In this document: positions 42,300 through 51,385 of the stretch, piece after piece
Position numbering within the stretch: position 1 is the first letter of the stretch
Layout of the letters: each line of letters starts with the position of its first letter
Origin: Paenibacillus sp. Root444D2
Lineage (GTDB): Bacteria; Bacillota; Bacilli; Paenibacillales; NBRC-103111
Direction of reading: 5' to 3'
DNA: 64,000 bases
Assembly: GCF_001426375.1 (NCBI RefSeq)
Contig: NZ_LMEO01000015.1
Location: 16,324 to 80,323, forward strand
The notes under the pieces: generated by a model
The model's input: only the letters and a program-made list of their open reading frames with translations
Database searches by the model: none
Told to the model about the DNA's origin: nothing
Made by a program: the position numbers and the translations under genes

Positions 42300-44405
42300 T
42301 TATGGTTTTTCCAAAACGATATCATCGACTTGAATCCATGAGTCAATCCCTGGTGCCCAATAGCCGACGAATAGGGTTACAGATGTATTAGAACCAGAAT
42401 TAAAGGAGACTGTTTGCTGCATATAATTCAGTAAACCTCCATAATTAACTTCGCTAATGACGCCTCCGGATGAATTGCGTACGCCGAAAAAACCGCCCGT
42501 GAAGTTGTTCGAGTTCCGAATCCAGCCCTTCAATACGTAATTGGTGTTCGGCAGCACGTTCACTTGCTGCATAAGGGCGTTCCAATTCGTTGAAGACGTA
42601 TGGATCCAAGCATTGTTCGCCCCGCTGTGCGCTAAACCGATGCCCCGGTCGATGCCTTTATTATCAGGTCCATCCGTGGTCCATGGCGCGGAAACCACTG
42701 CGGTAGCTTGTTTCTCAAAGCACGTGTCCTGAACAACGCCGCTCGCATAGTAGACCGATAATTCACTGATGGAGGTAAATTTTGCACTGCCTCCGGGTGT
42801 ACCGATGATGCGAATGCCGTCACCCCATGTGTCGTCAAAGGTAAATGTGTACGTTTTGTTCGGACCGGCTGTATTGTTATAAGGGTAATTCGGCCCGACC
42901 TGCACGTTCGTTGCATCTACCCATTGCGAATTACGGCGTATCTGCACCTTCAAGTCGCCACTGAACCAGCCGCCGTCGCTAAATATTTGCCCGGTTGTGT
43001 AGACGAGTTTGTTCATGTTGTAATTCCGAGGCCACGTATATCCCCACCAGTCTGTCGTCTTGTTCTCTTGATCCCAACTATCCTCATTTTGCGTGGTGCT
43101 GCCGTCGTTGTAGAATTGTGTATTGCCGTAATGCGCAACCTTCTCAATAGGCTTCATGCCGTTTGCCGGAGCTGCCAAGTTGGTTGTGTCGCTTTTCGCG
43201 TTCGCCGCCGTCGTCGAGACGTATGGCTCTACGACGAACTTGCGCAGTGAGAAATTATAGTTGGTTGCTCCACCCACGAAAGTATTAGACTGCACGTACA
43301 TTGTTTTGCCATCCGCGCTAATGAACTTAGAAGGAATAACCGTCGTGTAGCCGCCATTCTTCGTATCCGACCAAGGGTACCCGCCAAAATCTTTGGTCAT
43401 GAACTTCTTCCACGGGCCCCAGGGCTGCGGCGCTTCATAAAATTCGAACGTGTACTCCGTCCAAGACGTATACAGGTAACGATTTAATGCTTTATTGTAG
43501 ACGATGCCGCCCTGAGATAAGACAGACGTATTGCCAGGATGGGCGGAGTCACGGGTGCTGACGTAAATGCGTCGGTCGTCCTGAAGCACAGGCTTGCGCA
43601 GGTTGATATCATTCGACCAGGTCGCGTTACCATTCAAGTCCCCGGTATAAAACTCCCAGGTCGTAAGATTCTGGATACTCGACTTCGGTATCCTTGCGAG
43701 GAACAGCTTGTTGGGATCGGACACCGTATTGTCGAACGAATCCCGCCAGTTATTGTCGAGCCCGTAAGCGTATACATAATTGTCGAACGTGTTCCATGCA
43801 GAATTGGGTCCATAGTCAAGGAACATAATCGTAGTGAATGTATGATTGTTAAACATCGGAGCTGCTGTGTTCCATGTCCAAGTCGTACCGTGATCTGTCG
43901 ATTTCGCAATCGTCGCATTCGGCGCGTCATTGAAGTCGAGGTTTAAATCCTGTACGGCCAAATAGAGCTCTCCGTTCACGCACACCATCCCGGTCGGCTT
44001 GCGATTATAGGCGCCGCTTGTATTCCAAATTTGCCCAACTGCACTATTGGTGGCGAGTGTCATGCCGCTAAGGCTGCCAATGCTTCCGGTAATACGGTTT
44101 ACAGCGATGTCCGGGTTCGGTGGCGCGGGTGGTACGCTGTTCGGTGTGGTGGAACCTAGCGTGAAGCCTTTTCCATCTCCGTTGGCCGCATACAGATGGC
44201 CGTCATCTGCCCAGCACGATGCCCACAAATCGCCTTGTGAAGCCGTATTGATTGTATCCGACGACTCGATTGCTGTTGTGGAGAAAAAAGTGCTGTCCTG
44301 CGGCACGACTGCGTGCGCCGGTAATGACAGCGCACCTGCAAGCATCCAGCAAGAAGCCACTGAAACCAGAATTACGAATTTGCTTTTTTTCCTAAATATC
44401 TTCAT
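42300..44405 (-). CDS. Secreted glycan-acting protein, DUF4185/GH183-like, with C-terminal carbohydrate-binding modules
   Basis: A 701-residue exported protein with a clear signal peptide (MKIFRKKSKFVILVSVASCW, cleavage near AHA at 30-32). Residues 50-400 look like a propeller-type hydrolase (WADDGHLYAANGDGKGF, KPTGMVCVNGELYLAVQDL, IAKSTDHGTTWTW, LFLARIPKSSI, WEFYTGDLNG). This pattern reminds me of DUF4185 proteins, a family that includes the GH183 endo-D-arabinanases; the assignment is from memory, and sialidase-like propellers are the alternative. A discoidin-like domain (about 415-560) and a CBM4/9-like domain (570-700) follow. It faces the kinase gene across 83 bases and is preceded by a possible 10-codon leader ORF. 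Confidence 0.6.
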   Translation of the reverse strand: MKIFRKKSKFVILVSVASCWMLAGALSLPAHAVVPQDSTFFSTTAIESSDTINTASQGDLWASCWADDGHLYAANGDGKGFTLGSTTPNSVPPAPPNPDIAVNRITGSIGSLSGMTLATNSAVGQIWNTSGAYNRKPTGMVCVNGELYLAVQDLNLDFNDAPNATIAKSTDHGTTWTWNTAAPMFNNHTFTTIMFLDYGPNSAWNTFDNYVYAYGLDNNWRDSFDNTVSDPNKLFLARIPKSSIQNLTTWEFYTGDLNGNATWSNDINLRKPVLQDDRRIYVSTRDSAHPGNTSVLSQGGIVYNKALNRYLYTSWTEYTFEFYEAPQPWGPWKKFMTKDFGGYPWSDTKNGGYTTVIPSKFISADGKTMYVQSNTFVGGATNYNFSLRKFVVEPYVSTTAANAKSDTTNLAAPANGMKPIEKVAHYGNTQFYNDGSTTQNEDSWDQENKTTDWWGYTWPRNYNMNKLVYTTGQIFSDGGWFSGDLKVQIRRNSQWVDATNVQVGPNYPYNNTAGPNKTYTFTFDDTWGDGIRIIGTPGGSAKFTSISELSVYYASGVVQDTCFEKQATAVVSAPWTTDGPDNKGIDRGIGLAHSGANNAWIHTSSTNWNALMQQVNVLPNTNYVLKGWIRNSNNFTGGFFGVRNSSGGVISEVNYGGLLNYMQQTVSFNSGSNTSVTLFVGYWAPGIDSWIQVDDIVLEKP

Positions 44406-44455
44406 ATCACTTAGCCACCTTCTTCTTTAAAATTCTCTCGGATTTTCTGCAACGG

Positions 44456-44488
44456 CTATGTTCTCCGATCTTCATTCAACAAGGGCAT
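44456..44488 (-). other. Possible 10-residue leader ORF
   Basis: ATG at 44488 is preceded by AAGGAGGTGAGTC, the best Shine-Dalgarno in this region. It encodes MPLLNEDRRT and stops 50 bases before the secreted protein's start. An inverted repeat GTAATCG/CGATTAC (44502-44526) lies just upstream. It could be a translated leader or chance. Confidence 0.3.
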
Positions 44489-44645
44489 GACTCACCTCCT
44501 TGTAATCGCAACCATTCTCCGATTACATTGCTAATATTATCAGACTACTTACCTATTTTCTTTGTTGGTATTTGTTATTCATTATCCATTCTTGCTATTC
44601 ACGAAAACGAATACGTACTTTCTCAGAAGCCGGGTACATACAATC

Positions 44646-44690
44646 AAAAAAGCCTTTCAAGTGAATATAATCCACTTTAAAAGGCTTTTA
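44646..44690 (-). terminator. Terminator of the yvbH-like/epimerase-remnant transcript
   Basis: AAAAGCCTTT/AAAGGCTTTT with inner AAGTG/CACTT pairing; on the minus strand it ends in six T. It overlaps the stop codon at 44688. Confidence 0.75.
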
Positions 44691-45152
44691 TCTACTTGCA
44701 AGCAATTCAATGATTAAAATGACGTTGCGAATGATATGATAAGGATCCTTTACAGGCAACGCGACGACTTGATTGATCAATTTGCCGCTTCGCGAACGAA
44801 TTTGAATCCACTCTCCAACGCTGCGATCCGGGTTGGGAAAAGTCTTGAACGAATAATCGTGAAGCCTGCTGTACTGAGCCAATAACTCCGGATCTCCAAT
44901 CAACTTATAGAGGAGCATTATTGTATAAAGCGCTTCGGAATGAGGCCACCGCAATTTAGAATCCCAATTCTGTTCTATTTGTTTTACCATGGATGTATGT
45001 TCAATGCCTTCCTTGTTCCTTCCCGGAGGACCTCCCTCCCTGTCGACAAAGCAATCGGCGAAAATGCTGGAATCATACCGGTCGCTTGAAGCGGTTAGCT
45101 TCGAATTCCCCTTATTTTCCATCAAAAAGGTGAAGCATCCAAAATATTTCAC
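44688..45152 (-). pseudogene. N-acylglucosamine 2-epimerase (AGE)-family remnant
   Basis: An open frame of 154 codons. The C-terminal two thirds match the end of AGE-family proteins (KLRWPHSEALYTIMLLYKL, RLHDYSFKTFPNP, VGEWIQIRSR, LPVKDPYHIIRN), which normally have about 390-410 residues. The start also carries an internal AGE piece (SSDRYDSSIFADCFV), directly joined to DREGGPPGRNKEG, so large internal segments have been lost. The (alpha/alpha)6 barrel cannot form and the gene is judged non-functional. It follows the yvbH-like gene by two bases. Confidence 0.7.
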
Positions 45153-45154
45153 AT

Positions 45155-45778
45155 TTAGTTGTTGATATAGCGTTCGAAAATGTAACCGAAATCCTTGACC
45201 TTTAACTCAGAGTGCTTAGTCTTCAACCAATTGTAAGTAGATTCGTTGATTGCATCGAATTGGGCTACAGGGGAAGTAGTTTGAGTTGTGATACGGCCTG
45301 TCGCTTCTTTAGCAATAACTACGCTTTGCTTCGCGTAACCAAACAAGTCCTCGTTATGTGCTACCGTCTCAGAAATCTTAATTAAGGCTTTATACAAGTC
45401 TTTGATCTGCTCAATTTGCTTCTTGTCCACATCAATTGAGAAGTTGACGTCACCGATAACGAACTTGATCTCGACGTCAAGATCGATAGTTCCTGCAGTT
45501 TCCAAATACACCTTGGAAATTGCATTTGTGTGGTAGCTGTAACGTTTCAGCATACGCTTGCTGCTAATAGCACTATCTCCATCAAGGTGGATTAGGGCAA
45601 AGTTGGTAAAGCAGTATTCGTCTTTCTTAGACTTAATAATGAAGAAAATCTTCTCGCCATCCTCATGCATGACATAATCATCTGAATCTACCTTGTCGAA
45701 ATCACTCGGACTAATTACCTTACCGATATCACTTAAACCTAATGCATCTGCCGCAAACTTCTTGAACAATGGAATCAT
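45155..45778 (-). CDS. bPH-domain protein with YvbH-like oligomerisation region
   Basis: A 207-residue protein that closely resembles B. subtilis YvbH in pattern. The N-terminal bacterial pleckstrin-homology domain (FAADALGLSDIGKVI, SDFDKVDSDDYVMHEDGEKI, RYSYHTNAISKVYLETAGT) is followed by a short helical region. No signal peptide or membrane segment. The role of this family is unknown. No Shine-Dalgarno is obvious beyond AGAGG upstream of the ATG. Confidence 0.8.
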   Translation of the reverse strand: MIPLFKKFAADALGLSDIGKVISPSDFDKVDSDDYVMHEDGEKIFFIIKSKKDEYCFTNFALIHLDGDSAISSKRMLKRYSYHTNAISKVYLETAGTIDLDVEIKFVIGDVNFSIDVDKKQIEQIKDLYKALIKISETVAHNEDLFGYAKQSVVIAKEATGRITTQTTSPVAQFDAINESTYNWLKTKHSELKVKDFGYIFERYINN

Positions 45779-45956
45779 CCTCTCATTTTGGAAATAAGGA
45801 TAAGTTGGTATTCAACTCGGGAATTAGAAAAACCGATCCTTAGTGTTACCCTATTATACATTAATGGTAGATTTCACATAAGTAGTTGGATTGCAGTGAT
45901 TAGAGTGTTATGAGTCCTAATTATATCAGGAAAAGCTTTAGACTGTTGATCGTATC

Positions 45957-46035
45957 CTGCCCTTTACCGAAATGAAACCAAAAAAGGAGCTGCTTTTATG
46001 CTGCTGCTCCTTTTTTGGTTTCCATTAGATTAATT
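45957..46035. repeat. Dispersed box element with 16-bp perfect hairpin
   Basis: CTGCCCTTTACCGAAATGAA at the left, a perfect stem AAACCAAAAAAGGAGC (45975-45990) with GCTCCTTTTTTGGTTT (46006-46021), and CCATTAGATTAATTC at the right. Same layout as 465-550. The flanking stretch 45779-45956 shows nothing gene-like. Confidence 0.55.
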
Positions 46036-46068
46036 CAAAACTATCAAGGCTCTTATTCTATTCTCAAA

Positions 46069-46275
46069 TTACAAGTCACAATAGGCTGTAGTGTTAAAAC
46101 TTTCCGGACCGATCCGAATTGGCTGCGTGCTGTTAGAACTTACAAATGCGGAATAAATAAGCTCGTTGTTAGGCGGGGCTGGAACGTTGTAATCGGATCC
46201 ACTAACGTTAAAGGGAAAGATAAGCGCTCCATCAGTTCCGATTCCGGGTATTGTTAAGTTGGCGGAATAGACCAA
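46069..46275 (-). CDS. Unrecognised short ORF
   Basis: 68 codons from a TTG with no clear ribosome binding site. The composition is that of a real protein fragment (NNELIYSAFVSSNSTQPIRI, then GPESF), beta-rich, with no hydrophobic segment. I do not recognise it. It may be the tail of a lost gene. Confidence 0.25.
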   Translation of the reverse strand: MVYSANLTIPGIGTDGALIFPFNVSGSDYNVPAPPNNELIYSAFVSSNSTQPIRIGPESFNTTAYCDL

Positions 46276-46341
46276 TGGATTGGTGAATAATCTTTACAAT
46301 ATATGAAACTAGCAGAGACAATTCTTGGATGATAGTCCTCC

Positions 46342-46569
46342 TTAAAAGAGAAAAAAATACCCGCATGTGTTGAGCAATTCTGCCCGTTTGCCAATTTCGT
46401 CTACATTGTTTAAGTCAAACTCGAAATAATCGATGTTATTACATTTTGAAATTAAAGTATCATTCTTTCTCCTCGAAATACAAATCAGATGATGTTCTGG
46501 ATCAATGAGTTGTTCAGCAATTGCTTCGCCAAGGCCGCGAGATGTACCAGAAATAATAAAATACTTCAA
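46342..46569 (-). pseudogene. Short-chain dehydrogenase remnant (N-terminal Rossmann part)
   Basis: About 75 residues beginning MKYFIISGTSRGLGEAIAEQ, the TGxxxGxG-type nucleotide-binding motif of SDR enzymes (as in YueD-like benzil reductases). ISRRKND and FEFDLNNVDEI follow, then the frame ends in unrelated sequence. Full proteins have about 245 residues, so three quarters are missing. A TTG at 46569 with AAGGA nine bases upstream is a better start than the ATG at 46578. Confidence 0.65.
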
Positions 46570-46787
46570 CTGTACCATTCCTTATAACTTAGTACCAGGT
46601 ACTAATACCTTAATTCCTGCGGCATTTTCGCAGTGGTCTATTGTTGAGCTAATCTGCCCGTTATTTTAATTGATGCGCTTCCAACTTCCTACTTGAATGA
46701 GATAATGTTCTTGTCAATCGGTACCGGTAACCAGTCCATATTCTTGGCCTCGATCGCAATCGGAACAAATTGTTGTCTTTGAGAAAT

Positions 46788-46859
46788 GACAAGAATTTAT
46801 TCCGATAAAGTAAAAAAATCCGCAATTTCTGCGGATGCTTATCGGTCTATATTCTTGTC
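46788..46859. repeat. 72-bp palindromic element, copy 2
   Basis: Inverted termini GACAAGAAT (46788-46796) and ATTCTTGTC (46851-46859), inner pairs CCGATAA/TTATCGG and AATCCGCA/TGCGGAT. An extra GTTCTTGTC lies upstream at 46707-46715, just as at 6719. Counterpart of 6739-6809. The rest of 46579-47066 shows only a repeat box near 46654. Confidence 0.55.
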
Positions 46860-47066
46860 ACTAGACAGCAGTCGTAAGCTAGACTATTCACCCCCTACTT
46901 ACTACTTACCAATTTTGTTAATAGATGCATGCCCAGTTCCCCATCCCTAAGCTACCGGCTCCTCCTCCATCCACTTCTTCATACTATCTAAAGGATGAAA
47001 TCCTGCGAATTCATGAGTCTGAGTGAGGAAACTGAATCATTTCGCGGGATCGTAACGCGGCTGTAA

Positions 47067-47112
47067 CAGTTGTTTCATTTAGCAGTTGTTTCATTTAGCA
47101 GTTGTTTCATTT
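47067..47112. repeat. Three tandem 16-bp repeats across the fbp stop codon
   Basis: CAGTTGTTTCATTTAG is repeated at 47067 and 47083, and partially (14 of 16) at 47099. The last copy includes the TGA stop of fbp, so each unit offers another TGA-or-TAA-rich end. Slippage-prone sequence. Confidence 0.7.
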
Positions 47113-49038
47113 CATGTAGCGATATTCCAGGAGATTCTTCAAATTTGAGATTTTCTGCAGCAGCTTCTCCCCGACATTGGTTTCCCTCACCAGCTTCCGC
47201 TCCAGTTCTTTGTCCACCAGCCTTTTTACCGACAATACGTCCGTTCCGTTACATAGCACATCTTCTTTTGAAATAAATTTCTGATGGGCAACGAGCTGCA
47301 TGCCAAAGGAATTATACAACAAGGTATATCCGGCGATGCCCGTTGTGGATTGATAGGCTTTGGAAAAACCGCCGTCAATGACAACCATTTTCCCGTTTGC
47401 TTTAACGGGGTTCTCTCCACGAATTTCTTTAACTGGCGTGTGGCCGTTAATGATATGTCCATGATCCGGATTCATATCAAATTCCAGCAGGATTTTCCGG
47501 CAGATATCCTCATTTTCACGCAAATGGTAATAAGGGTTCTTTCTCTCCTTATAGGTTTCTTTATCTTGGATAAAGTACCGTTCAAAGGTGGTCATTTCTC
47601 TCTTTCCAAATAGCGAGGAACATTCCCCTGTCCAGATGTACCATACCATATCCGTAGCCAGATCATCCGTCTCTTCCGGATGCGCAAAGGCGTAACGTAA
47701 ATAATATTCAAAAACATCGAGCAGCTTACGGCCCGAATAAGTCTTGTCTTCAATCTGCATTACTTCCATGTTTCCTTCTTCATCCAAAGGAATACAGCCG
47801 TGAAATAACAAATTCCCGTTGTATTTTAGATAAAGGCTGCCCTTTTTCATAAAAAATTTCATATGTCTGGCCAGCTTTTCGGAATGCTGAACGGAGAAAA
47901 GCAGCTTTTCCATCACCTGCTGTTCTTCCTCCAGCAATTTTTCAGGCTGCTGCGGATTTACGGTTGAGAAACAGGTGTTTTCCAGCGGGTAAGTTTTTCC
48001 GCCGATCTTGATTTCAGTTTTGTCGTAATCGATTTGCTCAAGCAAAACCCTTTCAGACATATTAAAGTATGGGCGTCTCTTGATAATAGGGATTTCAAGC
48101 TTAAACTGGATCATGGCAATGGCTTGATGAATTTTTGTAATCTGCAGGATTTCCTGCTCCGAACCGTTATGGTCGGTCTGCAGCTTCGGTCTAAAGGCCG
48201 GATTGTCATCATAGTATTTCTCCGCCAAGTTCAGCAGTGGGCGAAGATTGATTCCATATACGTCTTCGATGATGTCCAGATTGTCGTATCTGGCGCAGAT
48301 CCGGATAATATTCGCAAGGCAGACCAGGGAACCCGCATAGGCGCCTATCCACAGGACATCATGGTTCCCCCACTGAATATCTACAGAATGGTAATTGATC
48401 AGCGTGTCCATAATTTTATCGGGGTCCGGCCCGCGGTCATAGATATCTCCGACCACATGAAGATGGTCAACCACCAGGCGCTGGGTCGTATAAGCAAGGC
48501 CGATAATGAGCTTGTCTGCCTGGCCCAAGGAAATAATTTGCCGGTATATTTCCTCGTAATAAGGGTCCTTATTGTTGGTTGAATCCGTATTGTATAGAAG
48601 CTCTTCTACAATATATACAAACTCCTCCGGCAGAGCTTTACGCAATTTCGAGCGCGTATATTTGGAAGAGGCATTAGAAATGAGCTTAAGCATTTGTTCA
48701 ATCGTTCGTCTGTACCATCGGTTCAATGCTTGTTTATTGCACAGGTCTCCTTTAACTAGCTGTATTTTTTCTTCTGGATAATAAACTAACGCCGTAAAAT
48801 CATTGATTTCATGATCCGTCCAAACCTCATGGAACAAGGCTTTGATTTTCTCTTTTACGGTACCCGAACCGTTTCTTAGTACATGCTGAAATGCCTGGAA
48901 CTCCCCATGCAAATCACTGACAAAATGCTCAGTTCCCTTGGGAAGATTGGAGATCGCTTCAAGGTTGATGATTTCTGTTACAACTTTTTCTTCCGTATCA
49001 TATTTCTGGGCCAATAAATCTAGAAACTGCGCATCCAA
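47107..49038 (-). CDS. fbp: Fructose-1,6-bisphosphatase, class 3
   Basis: A 643-residue enzyme of the Firmicutes-type class 3 FBPase, which hydrolyses fructose 1,6-bisphosphate in gluconeogenesis. The metallophosphatase-like metal motifs are visible: SDLHGE near residue 43, [13 protein letters not shown] near 197 and [10 protein letters not shown] near 223. [13 protein letters not shown] follows toward the C-terminus. It is cytoplasmic, manganese-dependent in studied members, and transcribed alone. Gluconeogenesis fits growth on pentoses and other sugars entering below hexose phosphate. Confidence 0.95.
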   Translation of the reverse strand: MDAQFLDLLAQKYDTEEKVVTEIINLEAISNLPKGTEHFVSDLHGEFQAFQHVLRNGSGTVKEKIKALFHEVWTDHEINDFTALVYYPEEKIQLVKGDLCNKQALNRWYRRTIEQMLKLISNASSKYTRSKLRKALPEEFVYIVEELLYNTDSTNNKDPYYEEIYRQIISLGQADKLIIGLAYTTQRLVVDHLHVVGDIYDRGPDPDKIMDTLINYHSVDIQWGNHDVLWIGAYAGSLVCLANIIRICARYDNLDIIEDVYGINLRPLLNLAEKYYDDNPAFRPKLQTDHNGSEQEILQITKIHQAIAMIQFKLEIPIIKRRPYFNMSERVLLEQIDYDKTEIKIGGKTYPLENTCFSTVNPQQPEKLLEEEQQVMEKLLFSVQHSEKLARHMKFFMKKGSLYLKYNGNLLFHGCIPLDEEGNMEVMQIEDKTYSGRKLLDVFEYYLRYAFAHPEETDDLATDMVWYIWTGECSSLFGKREMTTFERYFIQDKETYKERKNPYYHLRENEDICRKILLEFDMNPDHGHIINGHTPVKEIRGENPVKANGKMVVIDGGFSKAYQSTTGIAGYTLLYNSFGMQLVAHQKFISKEDVLCNGTDVLSVKRLVDKELERKLVRETNVGEKLLQKISNLKNLLEYRYMK

Positions 49039-49162
49039 AACAGATGTCCCCCTTCAAGGAAATATGGTGATGTATAAGAGGTTTTTTAAATGGGGCTAGC
49101 CACGTACCTTTAAGCTTAGTGTAAACAGTAAAGGGAAAAACATTAGGTTTCCTAGGTTCCCA

Positions 49163-49429
49163 TTGGTACTCTTACTAACAGCTATTATAACTGAAATATC
49201 AGTTATAATAGAAAATGGCATGGTATCGTTTATTGAGACCATGATGTCAAAAAAATGGGGCTTTGAAGTGTTGAAAAATCATATACGCATAAATGGAAAA
49301 TTGCTTCAAACCAACAAAAAGTTTTCCGCTTTAAAGTTGAAACAAAAAGAGTGGATCGCTTCCTTACTCAGAAGTAAAACGATCTCTCTGATGCTCGAGC
49401 ATCAACGACAAACAACAGGCGTTATCTGA
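49163..49429 (+). CDS. Small basic protein of unknown function
   Basis: Open frame of 88 codons; the likely protein begins at one of the internal ATGs (49220 or 49241). The part from MSKKWGFEVLKNHIRINGKL onward is lysine-rich and helical (KQKEWIASLLRSKTISLMLE). No clear ribosome binding site. I do not recognise the family. It diverges from fbp. Confidence 0.35.
   Translation: MVLLLTAIITEISVIIENGMVSFIETMMSKKWGFEVLKNHIRINGKLLQTNKKFSALKLKQKEWIASLLRSKTISLMLEHQRQTTGVI
49182..49211. promoter_or_regulatory. Perfect 13-bp inverted repeat containing TATAAT on both strands
   Basis: CTATTATAACTGA (49182-49194) and TCAGTTATAATAG (49199-49211) with a 4-base centre. It lies 144 bases upstream of fbp, between divergent genes. 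It could be an operator or paired -10 boxes. Confidence 0.4.
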
Positions 49430-49627
49430 GAATAATTTTCTATCCAAATGAAAATGGGAAACTACCTTCAACAATCCGATTGTCGATCGGTAAGGCAGCT
49501 TTCATTTTGTTCAAATACTATTATACTCGTTAATACAGCAAGGCTGCAGACGTGATCGGCATCCTGACTTAATTTATTGTCCTATTGTTTCCGTTAGTTG
49601 AATATAGTGCTGCAATGCAGCAGCTAA

Positions 49628-51196
49628 TCAGGATTCTGGATAAGGAAACAAATCAACGATTCGCACGGATTGACCGCTTTCGTTTGTAAACACTACATGT
49701 TCTCGGCTAAATCCACGTGGGCTTTCCAAGCCACAGGCCGCAGCAAGAGAGAATAAACCTTCCCTCAGTTGAAGAATGTAGTTCATTACCCGCCATTGCT
49801 TTTCCTCTGGCGCCAGAGCAGCCTGATACTTGGAATCAGTAGTTGTAATGCCGGTCGGGCATTTTCCGGTATGGCACTGCATTGCCATGATGCAGCCATT
49901 AGCCATCATAAAGCCGCGAGCAGAGTTGACACAGTCGGCGCCCAATGCTAGTGCAATTGCAACTTTATCAGGCGTTATGAGTTTACCGGAAGCGAAAATT
50001 TTGAAACGGTCGCGCACGCCGAATTTTCTAGCTATATCGTCGAGGATGAGCAAAGCGGAAAAGAGCGGTAATCCCATGCCATCCGCCATCGCTTTAAAAG
50101 TCGCTCCAGAACCACCCTCAGAACCGTCTACGGTAATGAAATCCGGATAGATATCCAATTCGATCATAGAATGGAAAAACGGTTCTAGTCGCTTCGGATC
50201 GCCAACGACGATTTTGATGCCCACCGGTTTGCCTCCCTCTTCTTGGAGGGTGCTTATGAAACGGAGCGCTTCCATCGGATTGGTTAGAAATTCAAACCGA
50301 TTCGGTGAATTCACTGTTTTACCAACAGGCACTAAGCGAGCTGCTGCGACTTTCTCGGTTACCTTTGAACCTTCGAGGTGACCGCCACGTATTTTGGCGC
50401 CCTGATGGAACTTCAATTCAAAGGCCTTTATATTTTGGACCTTAGCTTTGTGCTTGTATTCTTCTATTGAGAACTGGCCACTACCATCTCGGAAGCCAAA
50501 CATGCCAGGCCCAATTTGTGAAATGACATCGACCCCCGAGGCAAGATGTACATCCGCAACCCCGCCTTCACCTGTATTGATCCATGAGCCGCCAGCCATA
50601 CATGCACCGCTCCCTGTTGACTGAATATAATGCTCGCCGACTGCTCCGTAGGATGTGGCCGAAGCGCCGAACATTCCCTTGAGCCTCCAAGGGTTTTTGC
50701 GGTTTCCGCCTACTACAATGACATCATCATCATCCAGCAACCAAGGTTTTACTTGTTCTTCTACGAATTTTTCCTTCCGAGTAAAAAGCCCCTCATCGGT
50801 AATTACATATTTTTTTCCGGGTATCATCCTATTATTATCCACCCTAAGCTCACTAGTTAATTTCGGAAACATGGCATTTGACAAATAGAAACCGGGCTTC
50901 TCATAATCGCGCCTACCGCCGAATGAGATGAGATCTGTTCTGTATTTCGCTGCATACACAATACCGACAAAATCGGCTCGCGAGAAAGGCTTCCCTTCCG
51001 TATCGTTGTCAAACCAGTATTGGCGGAACTCGGGCCCGAGCTTTTCAAGCAAGTAGCGCAACCAACCAAGGAAAGGGTGGGATCGGATGATGGAATGCTT
51101 TGGTTTTTTGGATAAAGCATACATATAACTAAAAAAAATGAGGGGTGGCAAAATAACGATAGCAATCAAAATGACCATCAGTACAATATGTACCAT
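49628..51196 (-). CDS. FMN-binding glutamate synthase family protein (YerD-like)
   Basis: A 522-residue protein with one N-terminal membrane segment (residues 4-27) followed by a glutamate-synthase-type FMN barrel (GltB domain). Visible are GAKIRGGHLEGSKVTEKVAA, DFITVDGSEGGSGATF, KIFASGKLITPDKVAIALAL, GADCVNSARGFMMANG and the cysteine cluster MQCHTGKCPTG. It matches B. subtilis YerD in layout. It lacks the amidotransferase domain, so it is not a complete glutamate synthase; the real reaction is unknown. A monocistronic gene. The ATG has AGGAGGTTTTTC-like sequence upstream. Confidence 0.9.
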   Translation of the reverse strand: MVHIVLMVILIAIVILPPLIFFSYMYALSKKPKHSIIRSHPFLGWLRYLLEKLGPEFRQYWFDNDTEGKPFSRADFVGIVYAAKYRTDLISFGGRRDYEKPGFYLSNAMFPKLTSELRVDNNRMIPGKKYVITDEGLFTRKEKFVEEQVKPWLLDDDDVIVVGGNRKNPWRLKGMFGASATSYGAVGEHYIQSTGSGACMAGGSWINTGEGGVADVHLASGVDVISQIGPGMFGFRDGSGQFSIEEYKHKAKVQNIKAFELKFHQGAKIRGGHLEGSKVTEKVAAARLVPVGKTVNSPNRFEFLTNPMEALRFISTLQEEGGKPVGIKIVVGDPKRLEPFFHSMIELDIYPDFITVDGSEGGSGATFKAMADGMGLPLFSALLILDDIARKFGVRDRFKIFASGKLITPDKVAIALALGADCVNSARGFMMANGCIMAMQCHTGKCPTGITTTDSKYQAALAPEEKQWRVMNYILQLREGLFSLAAACGLESPRGFSREHVVFTNESGQSVRIVDLFPYPES

Positions 51197-51385
51197 TTAG
51201 AAAAACCTCCAAGTCGCTAAAAGTGAACCGTATTTAGTATTCCATCTTATTCCAACTTTAAGCCAACATGATAGTATTGGTTAGCTACATAAATTTCTGC
51301 CCGTTAGCGGAATAGGCCACCGAATTTATCACCGGCAGCCTGCTAGAACTTGTTATGAAGCTATCGTTTCCGTTAGCTTAACCCA

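Noticed and set aside
48034..48582. A 182-codon open frame on the plus strand
   Set aside because: Antisense to the class 3 fructose bisphosphatase.
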